A DNA stretch of 64,000 nucleotides from Oegoconia quadripuncta (Eukaryota > Arthropoda > Insecta > Lepidoptera > Autostichidae): the NCBI GenBank assembly GCA_949316235.1, contig OX438741.1, positions 13,393,124-13,457,123 of the forward strand, in the 5' to 3' direction. Made by a program: the position numbers and the translations under genes. Below, one piece after another: positions 10,185 to 18,992 of this stretch; position 1 is the first letter of the stretch; every line of letters begins with the position of its first letter. The notes below the pieces were generated by a model. That model was not told the DNA's origin. It saw only the letters and a program-made list of their open reading frames with translations, and searched no databases.

Positions 10185-10635
10185 CTATTTTTTTTTATGC
10201 ACAACGGGTTGGTACTTGACCGTAATCACACCTGATGTTAAGTGAAGGTGAGGTCGAAGGTGGAAGCGTACTGACCCGGAAACCCCAACACATTTGGAGG
10301 ACTGGCTATCTTATCTCTGACAACCGGAACACAACAATGCTATTAACAATGCTGTTTGGCGGCCGATTTAGAGAAGATGGTGGTAGCTAGCCAGGCGGAC
10401 GTTTAAAATGCCCTACCACCAACCAAACCGAGTACTTAAACATGTACCCCGCCGCCTGGCTAGCTACCACCATCTTATCTAAATCTGCCATATTGTTGTA
10501 TTCCGGCTGTCAGAGATAATAATGGCCAGTCCCCCAAATGTGTTGGGATTCCCTGGTCAGTACGCTTCCACCTTCGGCCTCATCTTCACTTAATATCAGC
10601 TACGATTAATTAAGTGCTAACCCGTTCTGCATAAA
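10185..10635. mobile_element. Two family C SINEs head to head (large inverted repeat)
   Basis: Bases 10,188-10,452 are a minus-strand family C copy and 10,453-10,635 a plus-strand copy. They meet at the CCGCC/GCCTGG junction, so the arms (about 185 bp) can pair almost back to back. The head is lost at the junction. Confidence 0.75.
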
Positions 10636-10914
10636 GAAAATGGCTGGGATACCGAGGGTTTAGTCAGGCACCTAGACGTCAGGTCCTCCGCGGTAATTTC
10701 CACGATAAATAAAATATTACTAATTATTACGCCAACTAGAGGTAAATATTTACCGCCTCCCCGCCGGAACCTTTGACAATCCCCCTTTGAAGTTAATAAT
10801 TCATGTCTCTCATATTTGAGATTACAGCGCTTTAGAAGTACATACTTAGTGCTTAAAGGGCAGTTCACATTGTTATTAGCGTTCACTGAGTAAAGTCAAT
10901 TTTGTTGTTATTTT

Positions 10915-11570
10915 TGCGATATTCTGCTCAAAGTCAAAAATGTTTTATTTTGTACACACAGGGTACACTTAAAATAGTCAATTTTACATTTTTTTAAGCT
11001 ACTGCTTGTTCCAATTGCGGAATCTTTCCATCTTCGGACAACCAGGCGCGGGGGGGGGGTGGGATTTCCATCCATATGTTGTCAACATACCGAACATCCG
11101 CGCTAAGCGCTTTGCTTCATCATTTATAATGCGGACTGCTAAGGCATGGAACTCACTGCCCGCGTCGGTTTTTCCCGACACTTACAAGCTTGGGATTTTC
11201 AAGTCAAGAGTGAATAGGCATTTACTGGTTGCGTGTGATACATTTTCGGCTACATTGTCACTTTCCATCAGGTGAGAGTAGTCAAACGCGAAACCTGTTT
11301 TTAATAAAAAAAAAAATGCAATTACACCCTGAGAAGAACAAGCAAGAAACTCGAGGGGTTGCTCTTTAAAAACAGGTTTTATATTACTTACAAATAGTTG
11401 TGTACATATATTTGACTATTAATAGTGAAATGTCATGCGAACGAGCTGGTTGTGTCAAAGGATGTTCATCATCTAAACAGTCTGATATTTTATATTATGC
11501 TTTCATAATAAGTTTCTGTTTTGTAGTATCTTTAAATTTATTGAGATTTTGTATATCAACAGGGACGTAG
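10915..11570 (-). pseudogene. LINE 3' end (FNKVPVDIQ family), interrupted
   Basis: On the minus strand, 11,570-11,313 then about 11,005-10,915 reproduce the 3' end of the LINE family seen at 14,031 (plus), 14,986 (minus) and 55,088 (plus): GTTGATATACAAAATCT, a stop, a 3' UTR with GAGTTTCTTGCTTGTTCTTC, and an end AAAATAAAACATTTTTGACTTT. A plus-strand LINE fragment (11,006-11,312) has landed inside it. Confidence 0.7.
11006..11312 (+). pseudogene. LINE 3' fragment (AWNSLPASVFP family), nested
   Basis: The plus strand reads FHPYVVNIPNIRAKRFASSF, MRTAKAWNSLPASVFPDTY and GIFKSRVNRHLLVACDTFSA, then stops at 11,273-11,275 and ends in A(10+) at about 11,303. This is the most intact copy of this C-terminus in the window. 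It sits within a different, older LINE copy on the opposite strand. Confidence 0.75.
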
Positions 11571-11572
11571 GT

Positions 11573-11775
11573 ACCTACTCGGTTTGATTGGTGGTAGGGC
11601 ATTTTAAATGTCCGCCTGGCTAGCTACCATCATCCAACAGCAATGTTAATAGCATTATCGTGTTCCGGTTGTTAGATATAAGATAGCCAGTCCCCAAAAT
11701 GTGTTAGGGTTTCCGTGTCAGTACGCTACCACCTTCGGCCTCATCTTCACTTAATATCAGGTGTGATTGAAGTCA
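11573..11775 (+). mobile_element. SINE family C, 5'-truncated copy
   Basis: It starts in the body (TACTCGGTTTGATTGGTGGT), runs through GTACGCTACCACCTTCGGCC and ends at TATCAGGTGTGATTGAAGTC, with a decayed tail. Confidence 0.7.
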
Positions 11776-12285
11776 AGTATGAATTCGTTGATATACAAAT
11801 TGCAGGGAATGTAAAGAAAAACGCTACATAGGTACTTGCTGAATTCTCGCCCAACTTCACTCGCGAATTTTGCCAATCGGTGACCTCGTAACGGTGCATT
11901 GAAGTGTATTTTGTTTTTCGGCTCCAATAAGTGTTGTTTATCGCGAGCATCTACATAGATACGCTATAAACAATACTTGGACCAACATGAGATTCATTAT
12001 AACCTCGTACGCGATAAATTAGCGATAGAATGCATTATTTAAATAGTCAACTGACTATCATAGTACGCGGTTTGTAATGTGAAGTAAACCTGGTGGCGCT
12101 GGTAACGCCGGAAACGGCGCGGTGACGACGTTAACAGTTATATTAGGTCTTCACATCGAAAATGGGAGACACTTTGCTACCAGCCTTCAAAGGAGTCGGA
12201 GCTCCACTGAACACATCTACGACTGTGAGTGATTTGATTACCATTATCAACGACGCTTGGAAGGATCCGGCGAGTCGTTAGCTAG
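11776..12285. other. Unassigned sequence
   Basis: A short plus frame from ATG 12,161 (MGDTLLPAFKGVGAPLNTST) runs into GTGAGT at 12,224. It could be a transposon remnant or a stray exon, but nothing else supports it. Confidence 0.25.
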
Positions 12286-12289
12286 TAAG

Positions 12290-12560
12290 AAGTTGAGCAT
12301 GGAGGAATTGTAGACTACTCCGGTTGAATTCCACAGACTGCACGCGAGGGCCAAGTTGTATGGCACGAGGGGCGTGAACATGTTTTCTCTTCAACAGAAA
12401 GCATCTGCAGGTTCCATGATTATAATCGAATGTGAATACGTATTAGATTTGCCTATAGTAGCTTGCAATAAGGTCGCTATTGCCCGAGCCACCCTTACCA
12501 CGCGACTGGCACACAGTCGCTAGCAACGCCCACACACCCCCGAACCCACCATCTACGACA
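12290..12560. repeat. Dispersed repeat, copy 1 of 2
   Basis: It is the partner of 35,086-35,430. Shared blocks include TTGTAGACTACTCCGG, GAGGGCCAAGTTG, AGCATCT..AGGTTCCATGA and CCCGAGCCACCCT, in the same order. The family is unknown. Confidence 0.6.
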
Positions 12561-12726
12561 TATACAGACGGATCTCCCTAAAAGTATTATATGGACCGTA
12601 TGGACCGAAGCACTCTAGCACCATCTATTAGAAAGTATTCATACAATATCAACACTCAAACCAAATCCATAATAATAGGTCACATATAAATGAGTAAGAA
12701 AATTTCGTCAGCTCTGCTAATTGATA

Positions 12727-12805
12727 TCGTGGTCTAGTGGCAAGCTACACGAGTGCTTAGGTAACGTCTTTCGAAAAGACACGGTTTTCGAATCCGGCTA
12801 AGACA
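12727..12805 (+). repeat. tRNA-like sequence (SINE head)
   Basis: TCGTGGTCTAGTGGCAAGCT resembles an A box and GGTTTTCGAATCCGGC a B box, 45 bp apart. It is followed by a T/A-rich stretch. Most likely a SINE head or tRNA pseudogene. Confidence 0.4.
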
Positions 12806-12967
12806 ATTTTTATTCGATTTTTTTTCTATTTGGATTTTTTTTTTTTTTTTTATAAAGGAAAATAAAACGTAAACACTTCATTAAAATAATAAAAAGGTAA
12901 GGAACATAAGAAAAGTAAAAATTTTTGGAGGTTTAGCCCATGTGATACTTTTAAGATGATTGGTTTG

Positions 12968-13098
12968 TACATATTATAAATGAAAACATCCTTATAACTC
13001 GGGTACATGTGTCCGTATTCATCATACGAACATATGCTGTGAGCGGGATTCGAACCCGCGACCTTTGGTATAGCAGTCAGGTTAACTACTACACAAAT
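12968..13098 (-). mobile_element. SINE family A, partial copy
   Basis: On the minus strand it has a truncated head, B box GCGGGTTCGAATCCCGCTCA, and CCCGAGTTATAAGGATG of the body. Confidence 0.75.
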
Positions 13099-14030
13099 AA
13101 AATATTAATCGAGGAGTCGTTTGGCGTGGAAATCGAAATTTGTTTTTTTTTTTGTTATTATTTGAATTATTTAACTGACCTGAATTTTAATCGGCAAAAT
13201 GTTAAATAGTCGTTGCTATCGTGCCAAAGAAGGGTATGGGAACAACTCATTATTAATCAAAAGGAAATAAAGTCAGATCATTTCGCTTAAGTGTAATCCC
13301 ATCTTTATATTACCCATGAATATTAAGTAACAAGGGATTCCAGAGACAGTCGTATTACAGGATATCTGTATCTAAGTACATTAATACATGGGTTATCTTT
13401 ACTTAATTTATTATACTATGTATTTTGAGACATACTCCCATATGCACAGACTTGAGCATTTCCCAAGGCGTGATTTGCATAATTTTCATTTGGGATTTGC
13501 TGCTATCGCCACGTACAGATAGGTTGACTTCTTAAAAGCTTTGCTTATACTGCAACTAATAAATGATACTGTAAATTTATTAAACATAATGTAATAAATA
13601 AGTAAATTGAAATTCTATACAGGGTGAAATTGCATTCGTGTTACCTAACTGGTGACGCCAAGGAACCATAGGTAGTAGAAAAATTAAGTAAGTATATTCT
13701 CCGCTGTAATGAAATTCACAGTGGTAATTAATCTAATATATAAATATTATATTATAAATTAATCTAATATTCTATTTTATTACTAAATACCTATACTATA
13801 TCTAAAGCAAACTATCGTTTGTTAAAACACTTTTATTCTATCACCGACAGGTACTGTATCCATGTGAAACTTTAATTAATTATCACGTTACCAACGTACC
13901 TACTGTGTAATTCGCTGTTTTGAAAGCGCTTCGATGATCAATTCAAAACAACTTTTTTGAATACGTTTCGCGAGCATTCCATTGTATTTAATACTGCTAG
14001 ATTAGTATATTTTAGTTATTAGTATATGAT
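13099..14030. other. Unassigned AT-rich sequence
   Basis: A MITE-like end (TACAGGGTGAAATTGCATTC) starts near 13,617 with GGTGACGCCA at 13,650, as in 3,585-3,865. No gene was recognised. Confidence 0.4.
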
Positions 14031-14415
14031 GTCTTACGGTATCTTGCTGTGGGGAAATGCCGCGGATATAAATACAATCTTTGTTTTACAAAAACGAGCC
14101 GTTCGCGCAATTTATCAATTGAGACCTGCAGTGTCACTTAGAGACAGATTCAAAGAGTACCTATAATATTCTAACATTTTCGTCACAGTACATTTTTGAA
14201 AATCTAATATATGTCAAAAAAAATATATAGCATCATTTAGAAACAATAGTGATAAACATGATGTCAATACAAAAAATAAAGATAAACTTGCAGGTCACAT
14301 AAGTCGCCTCCGCAAAGTCAGTAATTCATTCAAGGGGTTATGTATACGCTTTTTCAATAAGGTTCCTGTTGATATACAAAATCTTCCTTTCAATAAATTT
14401 AAAGATACCATAAAA
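14031..14415 (+). pseudogene. LINE reverse transcriptase 3' part (FNKVPVDIQ family)
   Basis: The plus strand reads MSYGILLWGNAADINTIFVL, QKRAVRAIYQL and RDRFKEY, then after a frameshift ISRLRKVSNSFKGLCIRFF and NKVPVDIQNLPFNKFKDTIK. This is the thumb/C-terminal region of a Jockey/CR1-like RT. It is broken by stops near 14,165, and truncated at both ends. Confidence 0.7.
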
Positions 14416-14650
14416 CGGAAGCTCTCTCATCCATCACTAAAGTGACACATCCGATGGCCATCGGGGAAAGCGAGTTCCACAATGGAGACTGCGTGTTGCC
14501 AAACTTAGCATGAGACCACCTAATATTAGTTGGTTCAGCGATCTGATCAAGGCGGCTGGCATTCATTGGAATTGGCACGCTCTGAGACGTCCTATGTCGA
14601 GTAATGTGAAACATTTGAAATTAGATCCTCAAATAATTTGATTTATTGAT
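14416..14650 (+). pseudogene. RTE-like LINE 3' fragment
   Basis: Uninterrupted partner of 7,080-7,815. Sense reading has GKRVPQWRLRVAKLSMRPP and ISWFSDLIKAAGIHWNWHAL, a weak match to the RTE ending. It documents the empty site of the Harbinger-like insertion. Confidence 0.55.
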
Positions 14651-14985
14651 CCAGAGCAAGAGATTTAGCGAACACTTCCTCGCCGTTTCTACATTCTAGA
14701 TCTGAAAAAAAAAGTGCTAGGTTTTGCAACTGTTGCGTAGTTTCGACAGCCATGACAAGTATGGTGATTTACCGTGGCTTCAACGCCATTGGTGCTTTTC
14801 CTCCGCCTAATCGCTCCGCATCTGCCCTGTAACAGAGGCTTTACACCACACAATACCATCTGCTTATGTCAGACAAGAACTTTGGTAGATGTGCAATGTT
14901 TCAGTGGGTTAAAGTTTGACAGGGTAATTCATAGTTTGGAAATGGTTGATCTCAATCATTATTGTATAATTTAATGATAAACTAA
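14651..14985. other. Unassigned sequence
   Basis: An open plus frame exists here but shows no recognisable domain and no splice context. No gene is claimed. Confidence 0.35.
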
Positions 14986-15352
14986 ATCAAATCAGAAATG
15001 CTTTATTTTGTAGGTACACAGGGTACCTACACATAAAATAGTCATATTTTACATTTTTAAAGCTACTGCTTGTTCAAAAGGCAATTTTCACCTGAGAAGC
15101 ACAAGCAAGAAACTCGAAAGGTTGCTCTTAAAAAAAAAAGGTTTTTATATTACAAAATTATTAATCATTATTTTATATTATAAATTATAATATTTCATTA
15201 TTAATTGTGAAATGCCTGGTTATGCGAACGGTCAGGTTATGTCCATGAATATTTATCATCTAAATAAACTGATATTTTATATTACGCCTTCTTAATCTTT
15301 AAATTTATTGTAAGGAAGATTTTGTATATCAACAGGAACCTTATTGAAAAAG
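14986..15352 (-). pseudogene. LINE 3' end (FNKVPVDIQ family)
   Basis: The minus strand runs from TTTTTCAATAAGGTTCCTGT through GTTGATATACAAAATCTTCC to the 3' UTR and the end AAAATAAAGCATTTCTGA. It is 5'-truncated. Confidence 0.7.
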
Positions 15353-15479
15353 CGTAAACAATATGTTTTGTTATTAGGAAAAACTATGCAGTGTAGTTCT
15401 CAGCAGAGTGGAATGGAGCTAACCCATCTTTCCCGTGGACGTCATGAAAGGCGACTCAAGGATAATAGCATATAGGGTT

Positions 15480-15602
15480 ACTTTTAATTAGTTCTTAATA
15501 CCAAAGGGTATGCATGTACTCATGCGCTCCAGCAACTGAAGCCGAAGAGGTCTGCCGGACCGGATGGCATTCCACCCTACTTGTTTAGGGATTGTAGGTT
15601 AG
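15480..15602 (+). pseudogene. LINE reverse transcriptase, 5' piece before the BEL insertion
   Basis: The frame ...LQQLKPKRSAGPDGIPPYLF ends in the BEL target duplication GTTAG. 'GPDGI' is the N-terminal RT block of Jockey/CR1-like LINEs. The same frame resumes after the BEL element at 22,055, so the two pieces are one ORF cut by the insertion. The element is 5'-truncated (no endonuclease domain seen upstream). Confidence 0.8.
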
Positions 15603-15985
15603 TGATAAGGACAGCGAGCAAGAAAAGGACCACGAAGGCCGGACGCCCTCACAACCGATGCACGCAACTCTAACTAGTTGAGTGACAACGTTCCCCGCAA
15701 GGTCAAGTCGGAGCGAGAGGGAAATAGATTAGAAGAGGACGTCCGCCCCGCCCACTGCTCACGGACACCCACTAGTTGGGAGACTTAGTTAGGGAATAAA
15801 TATAGCGATATTGTACATTGTTTTGTATTCTTGTATTCTGATACGAACTACTACTACATGTTAAGGAGAAATAAAAGTCTGATTGAAATAGAACCAGTGT
15901 ATTAGTTTGGATGCAGGAATCACCAAGAGCGAACGCTCCCCAGCAGAAATTATTTTCCACATACAGTCCACTGCTGTCCCCCACA
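15603..15985 (+). repeat. 5' LTR of BEL/Pao element
   Basis: It starts TGATAAGGACAGCG and ends TGTCCCCCACA. A TATA-like GGGAATAAATATAGC (about 15,794) and a polyadenylation signal in GGAGAAATAAAAGTCTG (about 15,865) lie inside, as expected for promoter and R-region signals. Confidence 0.95.
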
Positions 15986-15990
15986 GTGTT

Positions 15991-16008
15991 TGGACCATCG
16001 AGCCGGAT
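15991..16008 (+). other. Primer binding site, probably tRNA-Tyr
   Basis: TGGACCATCGAGCCGGAT lies 5 bp after the LTR. From memory it agrees with the complement of the insect tRNA-Tyr 3' end at all but about two positions. The tRNA identity is inference. Confidence 0.55.
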
Positions 16009-16040
16009 CAAGCAAGAACTGCAGGAATTGAACCAAGAAG

Positions 16041-18992
16041 ATGGTCGTGACAAGAAGCCAATCTGGAGACGATAGACGAGTTTTCGAAGATCCACCGGGT
16101 TCGCCGAGTGCTACCGACGAACCTTGCAACCAGCAACCCGGCGAGACACGAGCACCCGTTCCAGTCCGTGAACCAGCTTCTCAGGGACTCCACGCGTCGA
16201 ATACGCACCACGAAACCACTGCGCCGACTACCTCCGTTGTACGCCATCCCGCTCCTGGCTCCGTGCGTTCACGCATGACCAGCGCCAGCACCGCCGCCCG
16301 CATCAAGCAAGCCGAACTTGAAGCTGAAGAGAGACTCGCCGAAGTCAGACGTCGAGAGCTGCGTCTCGAAGCCGACCTCATTCAGAAAAAGTTAGCGTTT
16401 GAAATTGCGAGTATCCATGCAGAAGAAAGCCATGCAGGCAGCGTACACAATCAGCCAATACTGGAGGATCGAGTCGACGAATGGCTTCGCCAGCATGAGC
16501 CTATCTCTTCCGAACGTGAAATAAGCTCATTGCAACAGCCAAGTGCACCACCAGCTGCCGCGACCACCGCAGCCGTGCACCAGCCACAGAACGTGGCAAC
16601 GATGACGTCTGTGAACGCCCACGCCTCGCGTCCTCTACGGGGGGAGTATGCAGCGAGCATACGGCAGCAGACAACACCATCGAAACCAACCGAGTGGGTC
16701 GACACGCCGAAGCAAAATAACGATCGTCCCCGCTCACCGACTCCGGTCCACAACCGCAGCCGCAGCCAGGGAAGAGGAATCGAACAGCTTGCGGATGCAA
16801 TAAAACAGATGGCACGAGTACGACCGCCGCCGAGACAGGCCACAGAGCTCCCTACCTTCACAGGAGCTCCCAGTGAGTGGCTTCCCTTCAAGGCAGCGAT
16901 GAGAGACTCCACGTCAGTCTACCAATTCAGTGCTGTAGAGAACATGGCGAGACTACGCAACTGTTTGAAAGGAGAAGCACGCGACGCAGTCCACGCACTT
17001 CTACACACTACTATGGATCCTGTGAAAATAATGAGAACATTAGAACAATGCTACGGCCGTCCAGAGGTGATGATAGATCAAGCTCTCAACGATATTAGAA
17101 AACTTCCACGTCCAGGCCCCAGCGCGTCCGAGTTGAACACTCTAGCGGTGAAACTACAGAACATTGTCCAAGTGCTGAATAGCCTCGATCAGCGCGGTTA
17201 CTTAAACAATCCGCTGCTAGCACGAGAAGTCATAGAGAAGTTAAGCCCGCATCTACGCTCACGTTGGTGTGATTACGCCGAGGACTACGGAGACGATGCA
17301 GAGCCACAGATCGTGACACTATCGCATTTTCTAATGAGAGAAGCCGACCGCGCATTGAAACACGCATACGCACCGAGTACCACCGCACCGCCAGTCAGAA
17401 ATGTGAAAAACGCCAGCAACGCCACCACGCGGCGAGCGGACGCAACTCGACGAGCAACAACCTACGCCACCTCCGCTGCTCCTACTGCCTCCGATACCGA
17501 CACGAACGACGCTGAGGATGAACGGTGTTTATACTGTGGGGCACGACACAACGTCCCACAGTGCGATCAATACCGGGCGCTCAGTATGGACCGTCGGTGG
17601 CAGTGGGTCAAAGAGAAGAAATTGTGTTTTAAATGCATTAATAAAGCACATCGGCGCAACCACTGCCGCGCTAAACTATGCGGCGTCCAAGGCTGTTCAC
17701 GTCCGCATCATTCGCTGCTCCACTCAACTGCGTTTTCCACCGCTACCACGACGCCCATGCCGACCGCCGCGACATCTACCGACGGGACAGTGCTAGTTGT
17801 CAACGGAAGTACAAATCACAGCGAGGTACTACTGAAGGTGTGTCCGGTGACCGTGGCTGGCCCCGGCGGCGAAGTGAAGACCTATGCACTGCTGGATGAG
17901 GGATCCTCTATCACCCTCATTGATGAAGAGCTGGCACGGTATGTAAACGCCGGCGGACCAGCATCACCACTCCATATACACGGAGTGAACTCATCCCGAC
18001 GGGAGAACGATAGTCGCCTGGTCAAGATACAATTACAGACCGGCAACCACACACAGAAGATCGCAGCACGCACAGTGAAAGAACTCACTCTGGCGAAGCA
18101 AACGATACCAGCACGCCTGTTAAATTATGAGCACCTGCGCGATCTACCGATTGAAAATGTAAGCTACGAACTAGCAATACCTAAACTGCTGATTGGTGCT
18201 GATAATTGGGAAATGATCGTCACCCGCGAGCTGAGGACTGGTAGAAGACATGAACCCGCCGCCTCCAAGACTCAGCTGGGCTGGGTGATCCACGGCACCG
18301 CACCACGAGCCAGTATATACAGAGACGAAGCCTCCGTCCTCCACCTGCACATGCATACTGAAGAAGATAGAAGCCTTCACGAACGAATCGAGGCACACTT
18401 CAGGATCGATGCGCTAGGGGTGGCACTAACCACTAAGGTGTCACCCACTGATCAGCGAGCGCTCACCAAGTTCAACGAGACGGTTGAGTGCAAGAACGGT
18501 CGCTATGAAGTTGGGCTGACATGGCGAGATGACACGCCCACTATGCCGCCGAGTTATGACTCCGCCCTAAGAAGATTGAAAAACATCGAGAAAAAGATGG
18601 ACCGCGACCCTGCTTTCGCGGTAGAGTACATGGCACAAATGGAAAATTTAATCAAGAAAGAATACGCCGTGCCGTGTGACGGGACCGAGAAAGAATGCCC
18701 GTACAAATGGTACCTACCACACTTTGCCGTGCTTAACCCTAACAAGCCCGGCAAAGTAAGAATAGTTTTTGATGCAGCAGCCGTCACACGCGAAACCAGC
18801 TTAAATGATAAGCTTATCGAGGGTCCAGACATGCTACAATCACTGATGAGCATACTGTTTAAGTTTCGAGAATACCCTATCGCCGTGACCGCAGACATCG
18901 AAGAAATGTTTTTGAGAATAAAGATAAGGAAACAAGATCAACCGGCACAGATAGGGCAGGGCGCGACCGAACCTCCCCGCCCCGCGATATGA
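16041..18992 (+). CDS. BEL gag-protease-RT (N part)
   Basis: A 983-codon frame encodes the first part of the BEL polyprotein. Residues 1-150 are charged and partly coiled (KQAELEAEERLAEVRRREL). The capsid-like region is around 270-460. Zinc-knuckle cysteines are at about 495-560 (CLYCG, CFKC, CRAKLCG). An aspartic-protease motif LLDEGSSITL lies near 615. RT begins near 886 (YLPHFAVLNPNKPGKVRIVF) and reaches TADIEEMF near 950. The last dozen residues leave the RT family pattern and the frame stops at 18,990-18,992, marking a frame break. The family is normally one continuous polyprotein, so this copy is probably nonautonomous unless the break is bypassed. Confidence 0.92.
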   Translation: MVVTRSQSGDDRRVFEDPPGSPSATDEPCNQQPGETRAPVPVREPASQGLHASNTHHETTAPTTSVVRHPAPGSVRSRMTSASTAARIKQAELEAEERLAEVRRRELRLEADLIQKKLAFEIASIHAEESHAGSVHNQPILEDRVDEWLRQHEPISSEREISSLQQPSAPPAAATTAAVHQPQNVATMTSVNAHASRPLRGEYAASIRQQTTPSKPTEWVDTPKQNNDRPRSPTPVHNRSRSQGRGIEQLADAIKQMARVRPPPRQATELPTFTGAPSEWLPFKAAMRDSTSVYQFSAVENMARLRNCLKGEARDAVHALLHTTMDPVKIMRTLEQCYGRPEVMIDQALNDIRKLPRPGPSASELNTLAVKLQNIVQVLNSLDQRGYLNNPLLAREVIEKLSPHLRSRWCDYAEDYGDDAEPQIVTLSHFLMREADRALKHAYAPSTTAPPVRNVKNASNATTRRADATRRATTYATSAAPTASDTDTNDAEDERCLYCGARHNVPQCDQYRALSMDRRWQWVKEKKLCFKCINKAHRRNHCRAKLCGVQGCSRPHHSLLHSTAFSTATTTPMPTAATSTDGTVLVVNGSTNHSEVLLKVCPVTVAGPGGEVKTYALLDEGSSITLIDEELARYVNAGGPASPLHIHGVNSSRRENDSRLVKIQLQTGNHTQKIAARTVKELTLAKQTIPARLLNYEHLRDLPIENVSYELAIPKLLIGADNWEMIVTRELRTGRRHEPAASKTQLGWVIHGTAPRASIYRDEASVLHLHMHTEEDRSLHERIEAHFRIDALGVALTTKVSPTDQRALTKFNETVECKNGRYEVGLTWRDDTPTMPPSYDSALRRLKNIEKKMDRDPAFAVEYMAQMENLIKKEYAVPCDGTEKECPYKWYLPHFAVLNPNKPGKVRIVFDAAAVTRETSLNDKLIEGPDMLQSLMSILFKFREYPIAVTADIEEMFLRIKIRKQDQPAQIGQGATEPPRPAI

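Noticed and set aside
12161..12223. Short frame MGDTLLPAF... ending at GTGAGT as a first exon
   Set aside because: No second exon, paralogue or repeat partner was found to support it.
16451..16912. Antisense open frames within the BEL element
   Set aside because: They are shadows of the GC-rich sense polyprotein and show no domain.
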